A stretch of DNA of 64,000 nt from an uncultured Granulosicoccus sp. GTDB taxonomy: Bacteria > Pseudomonadota > Gammaproteobacteria > Granulosicoccales > Granulosicoccaceae. Positions within the stretch are counted from its first letter, which is position 1; the number at the start of each line of letters is the position of its first letter. Made by a program: the position numbers and the translations under genes. Shown here one piece after another: positions 9,419-19,248 of the stretch. The stretch spans positions 62,001-126,000 of the forward strand of contig CANLXI010000013.1 of assembly GCA_947495035.1 (NCBI GenBank), read 5' to 3'. The notes under the pieces were generated by a model that was not told the DNA's origin, made no database searches, and saw only the letters and a program-made list of their open reading frames with translations.

Positions 9419-10318
9419 TCAGATCTCCGCTAAGGTTAAAACTCTGTCTTCCATTCTCAGAACATCGACTTCCACTGTCAATGAATGCGTGCCTCCACCA
9501 TATACCATTCCCTTGACCGGTGTAACATCACCGTAATCGCGGCCCCAGGCAGTTGTGATGTACTGGTTGTCAGGCCGTTTGTTATTGGTTGGATCGAAGT
9601 CGATCCAGCCATGTTGTGCATCGAATATCGCATACCAGGCATGCGAAGCGTCTGCGCCCTGTAACTTTTTCTGTCCGGGTGGCGGCAGTGTTTCCAGGTA
9701 ACCACTGACATATCGCGCAGGAATTCCCTGCCGCCGCAGTGCACCGATGGCCAGATGCGCAAAGTCCTGGCAGACCCCCTTGCGAGCTGCGTGTATCTCG
9801 CTCAGAGGGGTGACCAGGTTGGAAAAACCCGAGGTGTAGTCGAACGTCGTGAAGATGTGCTCCATCATGTTCTGACCGTATTCAACGACGTTCTGGCTGC
9901 CAAGCGGCAGCTCCTTGATGAATTCATCAAGTGTGTCGCTGGGCGGTATATAGGGCGAGGGCAGCAGGCAGTCGTGCGCCATCAGAGCGTCCTGAGTGTT
10001 GCTCGACAGCAGCAGTTGCAGATTGTCACTGACGCTGCGTGACGGTGGCAGAGGCGGAAGCACATCCCGGGTCTGGATCAGCGATGTCACCACGATGTCA
10101 CAGGACTTGTGCCGTTGGCTCAGGTTGAAGCGGGCGGTGGCGTTGCCGAATACATCCGTGTCGAACTGGATGTTGCCGGGTTCAGGGCTGACATCGATGC
10201 GTGTTTCAAGGCACTGTTGTGAGGCAGTGCTGCGAGGCTGCAGGCAGATATGGTTGTGTGAAAGACTTGCCTGTTGAGTGTATTCGTAGTGCGTGCGGTG
10301 TCTGACTTGCAATTTCAT
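9419..10318 (-). CDS. Transglutaminase family protein
   Basis: This 299-residue bacterial transglutaminase-like protein carries an N-terminal beta domain (residues 1-80, starting MKLQVRHRTHYEYT) and a core with an intact triad: Cys183 in GVCQDFAH, His226 in SHAWYAIF and Asp242 in DFDPTNN. The family is thought to act as a peptidase or amide transferase in ATP-grasp/alpha-E clusters. The ATG overlaps the stop of the 862-residue gene (ATGA), so it is translationally coupled. No signal peptide or membrane segment is seen, suggesting cytoplasmic action. It is a smaller relative of the N-terminal part of the 1118-residue protein, giving this operon two transglutaminase modules. Confidence 0.9.
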   Translation of the reverse strand: MKLQVRHRTHYEYTQQASLSHNHICLQPRSTASQQCLETRIDVSPEPGNIQFDTDVFGNATARFNLSQRHKSCDIVVTSLIQTRDVLPPLPPSRSVSDNLQLLLSSNTQDALMAHDCLLPSPYIPPSDTLDEFIKELPLGSQNVVEYGQNMMEHIFTTFDYTSGFSNLVTPLSEIHAARKGVCQDFAHLAIGALRRQGIPARYVSGYLETLPPPGQKKLQGADASHAWYAIFDAQHGWIDFDPTNNKRPDNQYITTAWGRDYGDVTPVKGMVYGGGTHSLTVEVDVLRMEDRVLTLAEI

Positions 10319-12903
10319 GATGCACTTCCAGCATTGTTCGGCTCGGCCTTTCTGACCGAAGTTCTGTTGGCCGATACGTCAGAGAGCTGCTGACTGCTCT
10401 CTACATGTGCAAAGTAGGTGGCGCTGAGCACATCCGCCATTTCATTGGGCAGCTTCGACAGTACGCTCAGGAACTTGCCCAGGTTCTGGCGTGAGCCGCG
10501 TGCCGCATTGATCAGTGAGTCGGTATCGGCCAGTTGTATCCGGCTGAGTCCGGCGATCACCAGACGCGACAGATCATCTGCCTGAGACAGGTTGCGCCTT
10601 CCCGGTAGTCGCCTGATCGTCTTCTCGATTTCATTGAGCTGGAATGCCAGCGAGCGAGGATTGTATTCATCGAGCATCAGCAATTGCAATACCAGACTGG
10701 CATCCATCTGACTGCGATAGCGACTGCGATAGGTCATGGTGCTGTCGAACAGCTTGAGCAGGGTCTCGAGCAGCAAGGTGTCATCGCGCTCCTGACTCAA
10801 CATGGTGTCGATGATGACCGAATATTGTGCAACACGATCAAGGCGACGTCCGAGCATCATGAATCGCCAGCCATCCCCATGTGTGAAATTCTCGTGAGTA
10901 AGCCCGGAAAACGCCGACAACAGCATCAATATATCGTCCAGTTGATCGCTGGTCTGTTCCAGAGCATCGGTATCTTCGGTGAACAGGGCTGTATTGACGT
11001 TCTGCACGAGTTTGGTGCGTCTGTCTTCCAGGCGGTTGAGTATCTGCAGCAATTCGTCCGATACGCGATCGCGTACCGCGGACGCGCTGTTCTGCAACGC
11101 TGACAGTGCCGAGGGCAGTGTGCCGACACGTTCCGGATCATGCAGTAACGAGAGCAGTTCCTTCTCCGGGTTTTCCAGTTTGCGGGCACCGCCACGGCCA
11201 ATGAAGCCCGGTAGCGTGCCGGTGGCCTGAGTGGTTGCACGCAGAATGGCGCTCAACACCGGGCTGACGGTTGAGCTGTCGACATCATCATTCTGCAATA
11301 CCTGGAATACGGAGCGCAGGAGTCGCGCCGAGTTCTCACAACGGGCAGCGTTGCGCCCCATCCAGAAGAGATTCTCCGCCACCCGGCTTGGCAGTTCCCC
11401 ATTGAGCACATACTGGTTTTCCAATGAGCGTTTGCCGAGCAGCGTCACGGGCTTGACCGGTCCGTCGGCAATGACCCAGGTATCCTTGCTGCCTATCAGT
11501 GAATTGAAAGGGGGGCGGCGACCTTCGGAAACAGTGTCGAGCAGGCACAAGCCACCGGGCATGGTCTGGTAGTGACTGGTCTGACCGTCATCGTGACGCA
11601 CCATGTAGAGTCTGACAGTGACCTGCCTTTGCACTCTTTCTGTGCCGCGAAAGCCGGGAGCGCAGGAGCGATCGATTCTTTCCTGTGCAACAAAGCGCTG
11701 TGGTGTGCGCCTGATGTTCATGTGCAAGCGATCCAGCTCGGCGGCTGTCATCAATCGCGGGTCATGCAACTGGCCCAGCGAGTCGATGCTCCGAAACAGC
11801 AGCTTGTCCAGTTTGCCAAGGACATGGTTGCGTTGTTTGTCATCGCCCAGCCAGTAGGTGGGTGGTCCGGGCAGGCGCAGGTCCTCTCCCAGCAATTCGC
11901 GACACAGTCTGGTCATGCAACTGTTGAGGGCTGCATTTTCCATGACACCGGCCCCCAGCGGGTTGATCACCTTCACGCCGCCTGCACGAACAGCCTGGAA
12001 CAGACCGGTGATGCCCCTGACACCCGCCTGGCCGATGGCCAGCGGGTCCAGCTCGGTGTCGTTGATGAAGCGGAAGATGACCGCCACTCTTTGCAGTCCG
12101 GAGACCGTCTTTATATAGGCCCTGTTATCCCGTATGGTCAGGTCACCAACCTGGACCAGCGTATACCCGAGGTATTTGGAGAGGTAGGCGTACTCGAAAT
12201 AGTGCGGGTGAGTCGGACCCGGTGCCAGCATGACGCAGCGTCCGTCGTATTCGGACAAATGGCCGATGTAGCTTTGCAGATGCTTGAAATACTCGGCAAT
12301 GCGCAGGACCCGTGAATTGCGAAACAGGCGAGGCAGTGTGCGTGACAGCACCAGCCGATTCTCCAGCGAGTAGCCGATACCTTCCGGGAACTGGCAGATG
12401 TCGTCGACGACGTACCAGCGCCCTGACGGTGAGCGCGAGACATCGGCACTGAACAGTGGTAGCGACTGCGAGTCGTCGCAGTTCACGGCATCACGCAGAT
12501 AGCCCTTGTGGGCAAATACCATGGCCGGAGGAATCAGGCCTTTCCTGAGAAGATTCTGATGGCCGTAGATGTCGCTCAGAATGGCCTGCTTGAGTCGAGC
12601 CCTCTGTTCCAGACCGGCACTCAGAGCGGCCCAGTCCGCGGGCTCGATGACCATGGGGTACAGGTCCAGATTCCAGGGGCGCGGCGCTGCATCCGATTCC
12701 GACAAGGGACTGTAGGCAATACCGTTGGCGCGGAGCTGCCGGGCGATATCGATCTGGCGTCTCTCCACCTGCGTGGCATCGAGTTGGTCCATGACACTGG
12801 TGATGGCTTGCCAGCTCGGCAGTACCGAGCCGTCTGCGGCCATGATTTCGTTGTGCAACTTGACGTCTGGAAAGCTCTGTATGGCGTTCGGCATGGTGGG
12901 CAA
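10315..12903 (-). CDS. Circularly permuted ATP-grasp / alpha-E fusion protein
   Basis: The first gene of the operon encodes 862 residues that fuse an ATP-grasp module (about 1-480) to an alpha-E domain (about 500-835, beginning PSRVAENLFWMGRNAARCEN). The ATP-grasp half aligns by eye with the 494-residue paralogue: GIGYSLENRLVLSRTLP matches its SGVSYMIENREVM, and GDLTIRDNRAYIKTVSGL matches its GRDLVVRDDGYVYM. Where the paralogue has the VVKPANESGGYG nucleotide loop, this protein has LLFRSIDSLGQLHD, lacking both the lysine and the paired glycines. It may therefore be a regulatory or scaffold subunit, though divergence here may be normal for fused members. The gene diverges from glyA with 70 bases between the annotated frames. 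Confidence 0.9.
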   Translation of the reverse strand: MPTMPNAIQSFPDVKLHNEIMAADGSVLPSWQAITSVMDQLDATQVERRQIDIARQLRANGIAYSPLSESDAAPRPWNLDLYPMVIEPADWAALSAGLEQRARLKQAILSDIYGHQNLLRKGLIPPAMVFAHKGYLRDAVNCDDSQSLPLFSADVSRSPSGRWYVVDDICQFPEGIGYSLENRLVLSRTLPRLFRNSRVLRIAEYFKHLQSYIGHLSEYDGRCVMLAPGPTHPHYFEYAYLSKYLGYTLVQVGDLTIRDNRAYIKTVSGLQRVAVIFRFINDTELDPLAIGQAGVRGITGLFQAVRAGGVKVINPLGAGVMENAALNSCMTRLCRELLGEDLRLPGPPTYWLGDDKQRNHVLGKLDKLLFRSIDSLGQLHDPRLMTAAELDRLHMNIRRTPQRFVAQERIDRSCAPGFRGTERVQRQVTVRLYMVRHDDGQTSHYQTMPGGLCLLDTVSEGRRPPFNSLIGSKDTWVIADGPVKPVTLLGKRSLENQYVLNGELPSRVAENLFWMGRNAARCENSARLLRSVFQVLQNDDVDSSTVSPVLSAILRATTQATGTLPGFIGRGGARKLENPEKELLSLLHDPERVGTLPSALSALQNSASAVRDRVSDELLQILNRLEDRRTKLVQNVNTALFTEDTDALEQTSDQLDDILMLLSAFSGLTHENFTHGDGWRFMMLGRRLDRVAQYSVIIDTMLSQERDDTLLLETLLKLFDSTMTYRSRYRSQMDASLVLQLLMLDEYNPRSLAFQLNEIEKTIRRLPGRRNLSQADDLSRLVIAGLSRIQLADTDSLINAARGSRQNLGKFLSVLSKLPNEMADVLSATYFAHVESSQQLSDVSANRTSVRKAEPNNAGSAS

Positions 12904-12921
12904 TGAATGCTTTGGTTAAAT

Positions 12922-12938
12922 CCGGTCGGCAAGACCGG
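12922..12938. promoter_or_regulatory. Small inverted repeat in the divergent region before glyA
   Basis: CCGGTC and GACCGG flank a 5-base spacer between the divergent ATP-grasp fusion gene and glyA. It could be an operator or a small leader hairpin. No clear -35/-10 pair could be fixed for either gene, although a -10-like CATAAT lies at 12950-12955 on the plus strand. Confidence 0.3.
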
Positions 12939-13006
12939 TCTGTGGAAGGCATAATAGAGGGATTCCGAGTTGTATGCGTTTCTTTAACCCTTCGAGATGT
13001 CCTCAA

Positions 13007-14314
<1,308 letters not shown>

Positions 14315-14367
14315 GACGGTATCGGCCGCGTCAGCCTTTCATGCGGCTGATGTAGGGTGGCATGGAG

Positions 14368-14423
14368 CCGTCTGTACGCAGAGCCCTGCCTGTCAAAGGC
14401 AGGGTTCGCCGGCTCACAGACGG
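14368..14423. terminator. Nested inverted repeat downstream of glyA
   Basis: An inner stem CCCTGCCT (14384-14391) / AGGCAGGG (14397-14404) with a 5-base loop sits inside an outer stem CCGTCTGT (14368-14375) / ACAGACGG (14416-14423). It lies 54 bases after the glyA stop, in a convergent region, so a bidirectional terminator is the simplest reading. There is no T-run beyond it, so intrinsic termination is not assured. The arm AGGCAGG recurs in every unit of the adjacent 13-bp tandem array. Confidence 0.5.
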
Positions 14424-14438
14424 TGCAATCCGGCCGTG

Positions 14439-14594
14439 CGGGCAGGTTGTGCAGGCAGGTCGTTCAGGCAGGTCGTTCAGGCAGGTCGTTCAGGCAGGTC
14501 GTACAGGCAGGTCGTACAGGCAGGTCGTACAGGCAGGTCGTACAGGCAGGTCGTACAGGCAGGTCGTACAGGCAGGTCATGCGGGTAGGTCATG
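14439..14594. repeat. 13-bp tandem repeat array (about 12 units)
   Basis: Nine perfect units of CAGGCAGGTCGTN lie end to end from 14452 to 14568. The last base is T in the first three and A in the next six. One degenerate unit precedes them (from 14439) and two follow (CAGGCAGGTCATG, CGGGTAGGTCATG). There are no spacers, so this is not CRISPR. The gap from 14315 to 14653 contains only the nested hairpin and this array. The 13-bp period is out of step with codons and keeps two plus-strand frames open, which look like by-products rather than genes. Confidence 0.95.
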
Positions 14595-14653
14595 CGGGTA
14601 GTCCGGGTAGCCAGCCTGATCGCTGATCATCGAGGCAGCGATCCCGGCATCGC

Positions 14654-15886
14654 TCAGCCACGGGTGTTGGTCAACACGGATTGATCCAGCAGGAAGCGCG
14701 AAAACAGCGGGAGTCGGGCGGCGCCCAGGGCGCGCGCTTCCGGACCGATGACACCGGCCCTGATGAGAGGCAGGTTGATCCCCTTGGTATCGCTTCGCTG
14801 CAGGGCATCAATGGTCTGCTCCACGATACGCTCACGAACATGGGCGGGGAAACCGCCATCGATGATGATGGCTCCGACGTCGGTGACACTGCTGACCGAT
14901 GTGATGGCCGTGGCCAGTGCATTGGCTGTGCGGCGGGTCCAGGCGTCGATGACGGCAGCGCCGCTGGACCAGAAAGGCGAGTTGTAATCCAGGTAATCTC
15001 CGTCGAGCAGGTCGCTGCATTCCCGGTTGCTCTCCAGCAGGTGTACCGATGCGGCGTCGATCAGCTGTACCAGGCGTCCCGGGGCGTGCTCATCCATGAC
15101 GGGCAATGAGCCGAACGCACCGGCGTTGCCGGTGTGGCCAGCGTGAACCGAGCCATTGATGACGAGTGCGCCACCGATGAAGTAGCCGATGAAGAAATAG
15201 CCGTAATGTGGGTAGAGATGACCTTCGCCAAATGTCAGCTCTGCACCACAGGCCGAGGTGACGTCGTTTTCGATGAAGATCGGCAGGTCGGTGATTTCGG
15301 CCAGGGCATCGGAAAAACTGAATTCACGCCAGGGGTCCAGAGCCGCGGCGGGTGCGTCGATGGTATCGCTCCAACTCCACAGCTGGTATGGCATGGCGAT
15401 ACCCAGTCCGTGCAGGCGATGGATGTCCTCGCGCGCCAGTGACTGAGTGATGTCGGGGATTTCACGCGACAGGAACTGCATGATGCAGGAAGGCGTGGGG
15501 TAGGCGTAGTATTCCAGCCGGTGTTGCAGGATCTCGCCCATGAAGTTGATCAGAATCATCTCCGTGCTGCGCCTGCCGACTTTCACCCCGAGAAAATACG
15601 CCCCGTTCGGGTTCAGTTTCAGTGGTACCGAAGGCTGACCCACCTTGCCTCTGACCGGCTCTCCGCTCTCGATCAGGCCCTCGCTGCTCAGTGAGCGGGT
15701 AATCAATGTGATGGTCTGTGGTGACAGGCCGGTTCGGCGAGCGATCTCTGCGCGCGACAAGGTCTCTGTGCGAATCAGAGAGAGTACCAGCCGTTCGTTG
15801 TGGGCTCGCACATGACTCAGATTCGATCCTCCCAGTCCGGTCCCCGGGTCGGTTGTCTGATCGGTCAGCGGATCTTTATCGTCCAT
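14654..15886 (-). CDS. ROK family transcriptional regulator
   Basis: This 410-residue protein has an N-terminal winged helix (about 25-90: LSRAEIARRTGLSPQTITLI, then SEGLIESG) and a C-terminal ROK sugar-kinase-like fold with FLGVKVGRRSTEMILINF and IENDVTSACGAEL. It matches NagC/XylR-type repressors that sense a sugar or sugar phosphate rather than kinases. The usual ROK zinc motif CxCGxxGC is not visible; after the GHTGNAGAFGSLP stretch that cluster is absent, so zinc binding may be lost. It is transcribed away from the frcBCA transporter, the arrangement seen for fructose-uptake loci in rhizobia, so it is the likely regulator of that operon (inference). Its 3' end faces the 13-bp array. Confidence 0.9.
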   Translation of the reverse strand: MDDKDPLTDQTTDPGTGLGGSNLSHVRAHNERLVLSLIRTETLSRAEIARRTGLSPQTITLITRSLSSEGLIESGEPVRGKVGQPSVPLKLNPNGAYFLGVKVGRRSTEMILINFMGEILQHRLEYYAYPTPSCIMQFLSREIPDITQSLAREDIHRLHGLGIAMPYQLWSWSDTIDAPAAALDPWREFSFSDALAEITDLPIFIENDVTSACGAELTFGEGHLYPHYGYFFIGYFIGGALVINGSVHAGHTGNAGAFGSLPVMDEHAPGRLVQLIDAASVHLLESNRECSDLLDGDYLDYNSPFWSSGAAVIDAWTRRTANALATAITSVSSVTDVGAIIIDGGFPAHVRERIVEQTIDALQRSDTKGINLPLIRAGVIGPEARALGAARLPLFSRFLLDQSVLTNTRG

Positions 15887-16014
15887 CTTTCATTACCAAC
15901 TCTGTGTTGGAACAGCGTTCTTTGGTCATGACTTGCGCGGGTTCGTCCGACGCTGAAGCTTGCGTCTGCCGGGTCAAGTTACCTCAGGGTGGTGTGCAGA
16001 TCAATAGATACATC

Positions 16015-16058
16015 AAATTAATTTATTTATTGACAACGATACTTTTTTGCGTTTTCAT
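16015..16058 (+). promoter_or_regulatory. Putative promoter and operator of the frcBCA operon
   Basis: A -35 box TTGACA (16030-16035) is followed, after a 17-base spacer, by TTTCAT (16053-16058; 4 of 6 to consensus). Just upstream is the 10-bp palindrome AAATTAATTT (16015-16024), a possible binding site for the divergent ROK repressor. The frcB ATG at 16141 has a GAGGA ribosome site at 16130-16134. Nothing else stands out in the 254-base gap 15887-16140. Confidence 0.5.
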
Positions 16059-16140
16059 GTACTCAGGTTGCCAGCGCGGGTTTCTCGCGACTGTCGCCAG
16101 CTAGAAAATCGACACACCATTCCACTGTAGAGGACGAAAA

Positions 16141-17166
16141 ATGCGAATCCTGACCCCACGATCTGTCCTGGCTGTTGCCATCCTCGGTGCCGGCGCCGCC
16201 ATGCCTGCCGCTGCTGCCGATATCGGTGCCTGCCTGATCACCAAGACCGATATCAATCCCTTCTTTGTGAAGATGAAGGAAGGTGCCACGGCCAAGGCGG
16301 AAGAACTCGGCATCACCTTGTCAACCTATGCCGGCAAGGTGGATGGCGATCACGAGACTCAGGTGCAGGCGGTCGAGACCTGCATTGCCTCTGGTGCCAA
16401 GGGAATTCTGATTACTGCATCGGACACCGCTGGCATCGTGCCTGTGGTGCAACAGGCCCAGGATGCCGGTCTGCTGGTCATTGCACTCGACACCCCGCTA
16501 GAACCCATCGACTCTGCCGATGCCACCTTTGCAACGGACAATTTCAAGGCGGGTGAGCTGATCGGTCAGTGGGCCGCTGCCCAACTGGGCGACGCGGCGG
16601 CTGATGCCAGGATCGCCATGCTCGATCTTGCTGCCAGCCAGCCATCGGTAGGTGTATTGCGCGATCAGGGTTTTCTGCAAGGCTTCGGTATCGAACTGAA
16701 CGATCCCAAGAAGTGGGGCGATGAAACCGATCCGCGCATCGTCGGCAACGAAGTGACTGCTGGCAACGAAGAGGGTGGACGGACAGCCATGGAAAACCTG
16801 ATGCAGAAGGATCCGGAAATCAATGTGGTCTATACCATCAATGAACCCGCTGCCGCTGGCGCTTACGAAGCACTGAAGGCTTTCGGCCGGGAAAATGATG
16901 TGCTGATCGTGTCCGTGGATGGAGGGTGTCCGGGGGTGAACAATGTCGCTGACGGTGTCATTGGTGCAACCTCTCAGCAGTACCCCCTGCTGATGGCGTC
17001 CAAGGGAGTCGAGGCCATCAAGGCCTGGGCAGAAGACGGTGTAAAGCCCGAGCCAACGCCGGGCCTTGATTTCTTCAATACGGGTGTTTCCCTGGTGACC
17101 GACAAGCCGGTTGATGGGGTCGAATCCATCGATACCAAGGAAGGCCTGGATCGCTGCTGGGGTTAG
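16141..17166 (+). CDS. frcB: Sugar ABC transporter substrate-binding protein (fructose type)
   Basis: This is a 341-residue periplasmic binding protein of the ribose/fructose family. A clear signal peptide covers residues 1-25 (hydrophobic [18 protein letters not shown] with an alanine-rich cleavage region). The mature protein begins [16 protein letters not shown] and has the family landmarks [18 protein letters not shown] and [17 protein letters not shown]. These closely resemble the rhizobial FrcB fructose receptor as I recall it; a related pentose or hexose cannot be ruled out. It is the first gene of frcBCA and is followed by a very stable intercistronic palindrome, as expected for a receptor made in excess over the membrane parts. 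Confidence 0.88.
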   Translation: MRILTPRSVLAVAILGAGAAMPAAAADIGACLITKTDINPFFVKMKEGATAKAEELGITLSTYAGKVDGDHETQVQAVETCIASGAKGILITASDTAGIVPVVQQAQDAGLLVIALDTPLEPIDSADATFATDNFKAGELIGQWAAAQLGDAAADARIAMLDLAASQPSVGVLRDQGFLQGFGIELNDPKKWGDETDPRIVGNEVTAGNEEGGRTAMENLMQKDPEINVVYTINEPAAAGAYEALKAFGRENDVLIVSVDGGCPGVNNVADGVIGATSQQYPLLMASKGVEAIKAWAEDGVKPEPTPGLDFFNTGVSLVTDKPVDGVESIDTKEGLDRCWG

Positions 17167-17202
17167 GCCGGTAACGGAACCATTTGTGGATTTGCTGGCA
17201 TG

Positions 17203-17232
17203 GAACCGGGGCGCCAATTGGCGCCCCGGTTC
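17203..17232. promoter_or_regulatory. 30-bp perfect intercistronic palindrome between frcB and frcC
   Basis: Two perfectly complementary 15-base arms (left arm GAACCGGGGCGCCAA, no loop in DNA) lie 36 bases after the frcB stop and 44 bases before frcC. In RNA this would form a very strong hairpin. Its position suits 3' end protection of frcB mRNA and partial termination, so that binding protein is made in excess. A protein-binding site is a less likely alternative. Confidence 0.8.
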
Positions 17233-17276
17233 TCGTCAGGCATCCTTCTATACACTAAACACAAGAGGTAGACACT

Positions 17277-18356
17277 ATGGTCGATTCAACTCGGTCGGTG
17301 GATGACAGTGCCGAGTCCGGTCTGGTGGCCGCGGGGGCGGACAGCCTGGCGGCGTTCGACGAAGACCACAAGACGATTCTGCAGCGAATCCAGCACTTCC
17401 TGCACGGCAATCCGGCGATGGTGCCGGTGATCATACTCATCATCAGCGTGATCGCTTTTCGATTGGTGGCCGGCGAGCGCTTCTTCACCGCCTTCAATCT
17501 GTCACTGATCATTCAGCAAGTCACCATCATCGGCTTTCTGGCCTGTGCGCAGACTCTGATCATACTCACGGCAGGTATCGATCTGTCGATTGCCGCGATC
17601 ATGGTGCTGGCCTCGGTGGTTGCCGGCAAGGCGGCCGTGATGCTGGGTGTGCCCAGCGTTCTGGCAATACCCATGGGTTTTGTGGTCGGCACCCTGTGCG
17701 GCATGGTGAATGGCTTTCTGGTGACACGCTTGCGTTTACCGCCTTTCATCGTCACCCTGGGCACCTGGAATATCTTCTTCGCTCTAGTCATCTGGTATTC
17801 CGGTTCGCAGTCCATCCGCAGCCAGGACATCGACAAGATTGCACCGTCACTGAAATTCTTCGGTGAGCGGGTGTCTCTGGGCGGTGCCGTATTCACCTAT
17901 GGTTCTTTCCTGATGATCCTGGTGTTCCTGATTCTCTGGTATGTGCTCAACAATACAGCCTGGGGGCGGCATGTCTACGCCGTGGGGGATGATCGCGATG
18001 CTGCTGAACTCAGTGGTATCAACACCAACCGTTTGTTGCTGTCGGTCTATGGTGTCGCCGGTTTCATTGCCGGGGTGGCTGCCTGGGTGTCCATTGGCCG
18101 AGTGGGATCAGTCAGTCCGCAGAGCTTCTATGATGCCAATCTGGATTCCATCACGGCCGTGGTCATCGGCGGTACGTCTCTGTTCGGAGGGCGAGGTTCG
18201 ATTCTGGGGGCCCTGTTCGGTGCCCTGATTGTCGGGGTTTTCAGCTCCGGTCTGAAGATTGCCGGTGTGGATGTCATCTGGCAGCGTTTTGCCATCGGTT
18301 GCCTGATCATTCTGGCGGTCGGTATCGATCAGTGGTTGAGGAGGGTTTCAGCGTGA
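17277..18356 (+). CDS. frcC: Sugar ABC transporter permease (fructose type)
   Basis: This 359-residue inner-membrane permease belongs to the RbsC/FrcC family. About eight to ten hydrophobic segments are visible, the first at MVPVIILIISVIAFRLVA (about residues 40-58). Family motifs are LTAGIDLSIAAIMVLASVVAGKAA, the loop NGFLVTRLRLPPFIVTLGT and, near the C-terminus, ITAVVIGGTSLFGGRGS, the presumed contact for the ATPase. A cytoplasmic N-terminal extension of about 38 acidic residues precedes the first helix. The ATG has an AGAGGT ribosome site, and the stop overlaps the frcA GTG start. Confidence 0.9.
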   Translation: MVDSTRSVDDSAESGLVAAGADSLAAFDEDHKTILQRIQHFLHGNPAMVPVIILIISVIAFRLVAGERFFTAFNLSLIIQQVTIIGFLACAQTLIILTAGIDLSIAAIMVLASVVAGKAAVMLGVPSVLAIPMGFVVGTLCGMVNGFLVTRLRLPPFIVTLGTWNIFFALVIWYSGSQSIRSQDIDKIAPSLKFFGERVSLGGAVFTYGSFLMILVFLILWYVLNNTAWGRHVYAVGDDRDAAELSGINTNRLLLSVYGVAGFIAGVAAWVSIGRVGSVSPQSFYDANLDSITAVVIGGTSLFGGRGSILGALFGALIVGVFSSGLKIAGVDVIWQRFAIGCLIILAVGIDQWLRRVSA

Positions 18357-19171
18357 GTTCTCAGGCAGCAGCAATGGACACCAGTCAGACAGAAACGGAA
18401 CCGCGGGTGGTCATCAAGGCCACGGGATTGGTCAAGCATTTCGGCAGGGTGGTTGCCATCGACAAGGCCGATTTCGAGTTGCGGGCCGGCGAGATACTGG
18501 CTGTCATCGGTGATAATGGCGCGGGCAAATCGACCCTGATCAAGGCCTTGTCCGGGGCGGTGGTACCCGATAGTGGCACCGTGGAACTCGATGGCAAGAA
18601 GGTGGATTTTCGCTCTCCGATGGAAGCCCGCAGTGCCGGCATCGAAACGGTGTATCAGAATCTGGCCCTGTCACCAGCACTTTCCATTGGTGACAACATG
18701 TTTCTGGGACGTGAATTGCGCAAGCCGGGGTTCATGGGCAAGTGGCTGAAGGCGCTGGACCGACCTGCCATGGAGAAGATTGCCCGGGAAAAACTCAGTG
18801 AACTGGGTCTGATGACCATCCAGAATATCTCTCAGGCCGTTGAGACCCTGTCCGGAGGGCAGCGTCAGGGTGTGGCCGTGGCCAGGGCTGTGGCCTTCGG
18901 TTCAAAGGTGGTCATTCTCGATGAGCCCACTGCGGCCCTTGGAGTCAAGGAATCGCGGCGGGTGCTGGAACTGATCAAGGAAGTGCGCGATCGGGGCTTG
19001 CCCATCGTGCTGATCTCTCACAACATGCCACATGTTTTCGAGATCTCGGATCGCATTCACATCCATCGACTCGGCAAGCGTCTGTGTGTGATCAGGCCTC
19101 AGGACCACTCGATGTCGGATGCCGTGGCGATGATGACCGGAGCCATGCCGGCTCCCGATACCACAGGCTGA
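18353..19171 (+). CDS. frcA: Sugar ABC transporter ATP-binding protein (single domain)
   Basis: FrcA powers the fructose-type importer. It has a Walker A GDNGAGKSTLIKAL, a signature LSGGQRQGVAVARA and a Walker B VVILDEPTAALG. At 272 residues it has only one nucleotide-binding domain, unlike the double-domain RbsA/XylG proteins; this is characteristic of the FrcA subtype. I place the start at GTG 18353, overlapping the frcC stop and preceded by GAGGAGG at 18338-18344; a longer frame opening at 18299 would lie inside frcC and lacks such a site. No sugar kinase follows here; a PfkB fructokinase is found about 15 kb away at 34137. Confidence 0.9.
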   Translation: MSSQAAAMDTSQTETEPRVVIKATGLVKHFGRVVAIDKADFELRAGEILAVIGDNGAGKSTLIKALSGAVVPDSGTVELDGKKVDFRSPMEARSAGIETVYQNLALSPALSIGDNMFLGRELRKPGFMGKWLKALDRPAMEKIAREKLSELGLMTIQNISQAVETLSGGQRQGVAVARAVAFGSKVVILDEPTAALGVKESRRVLELIKEVRDRGLPIVLISHNMPHVFEISDRIHIHRLGKRLCVIRPQDHSMSDAVAMMTGAMPAPDTTG

Positions 19172-19185
19172 ACCATGTGGTATTT

Positions 19186-19218
19186 CATCCCTCGGGGAAG
19201 CCTGCCTCCCGAGGGATG
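19186..19218. terminator. Hairpin downstream of frcA
   Basis: An 11-bp perfect stem, CATCCCTCGGG (19186-19196) and CCCGAGGGATG (19208-19218), with an 11-base loop begins 14 bases after the frcA stop. It is the likely end of the frcBCA transcript. No T-tract follows on the plus strand. Confidence 0.6.
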
Positions 19219-19248
19219 AGGCCTGCAGGGTCGCCGTTCCCGGTTGGC

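Noticed and set aside
14439..14594. Possible CRISPR array
   Set aside because: Units are contiguous 13-bp repeats with no spacers, and no cas genes are present.
14357..14626. Two overlapping plus-strand open frames encoding a 13-residue peptide repeat
   Set aside because: They exist only because the 13-bp tandem array lacks stop codons in these frames; no ribosome site, family similarity or codon bias supports them.
18299..18352. Upstream extension of frcA beginning at 18299
   Set aside because: It lies inside frcC, lacks a ribosome site, and the GTG at 18353 has a GAGGAGG at ideal spacing.
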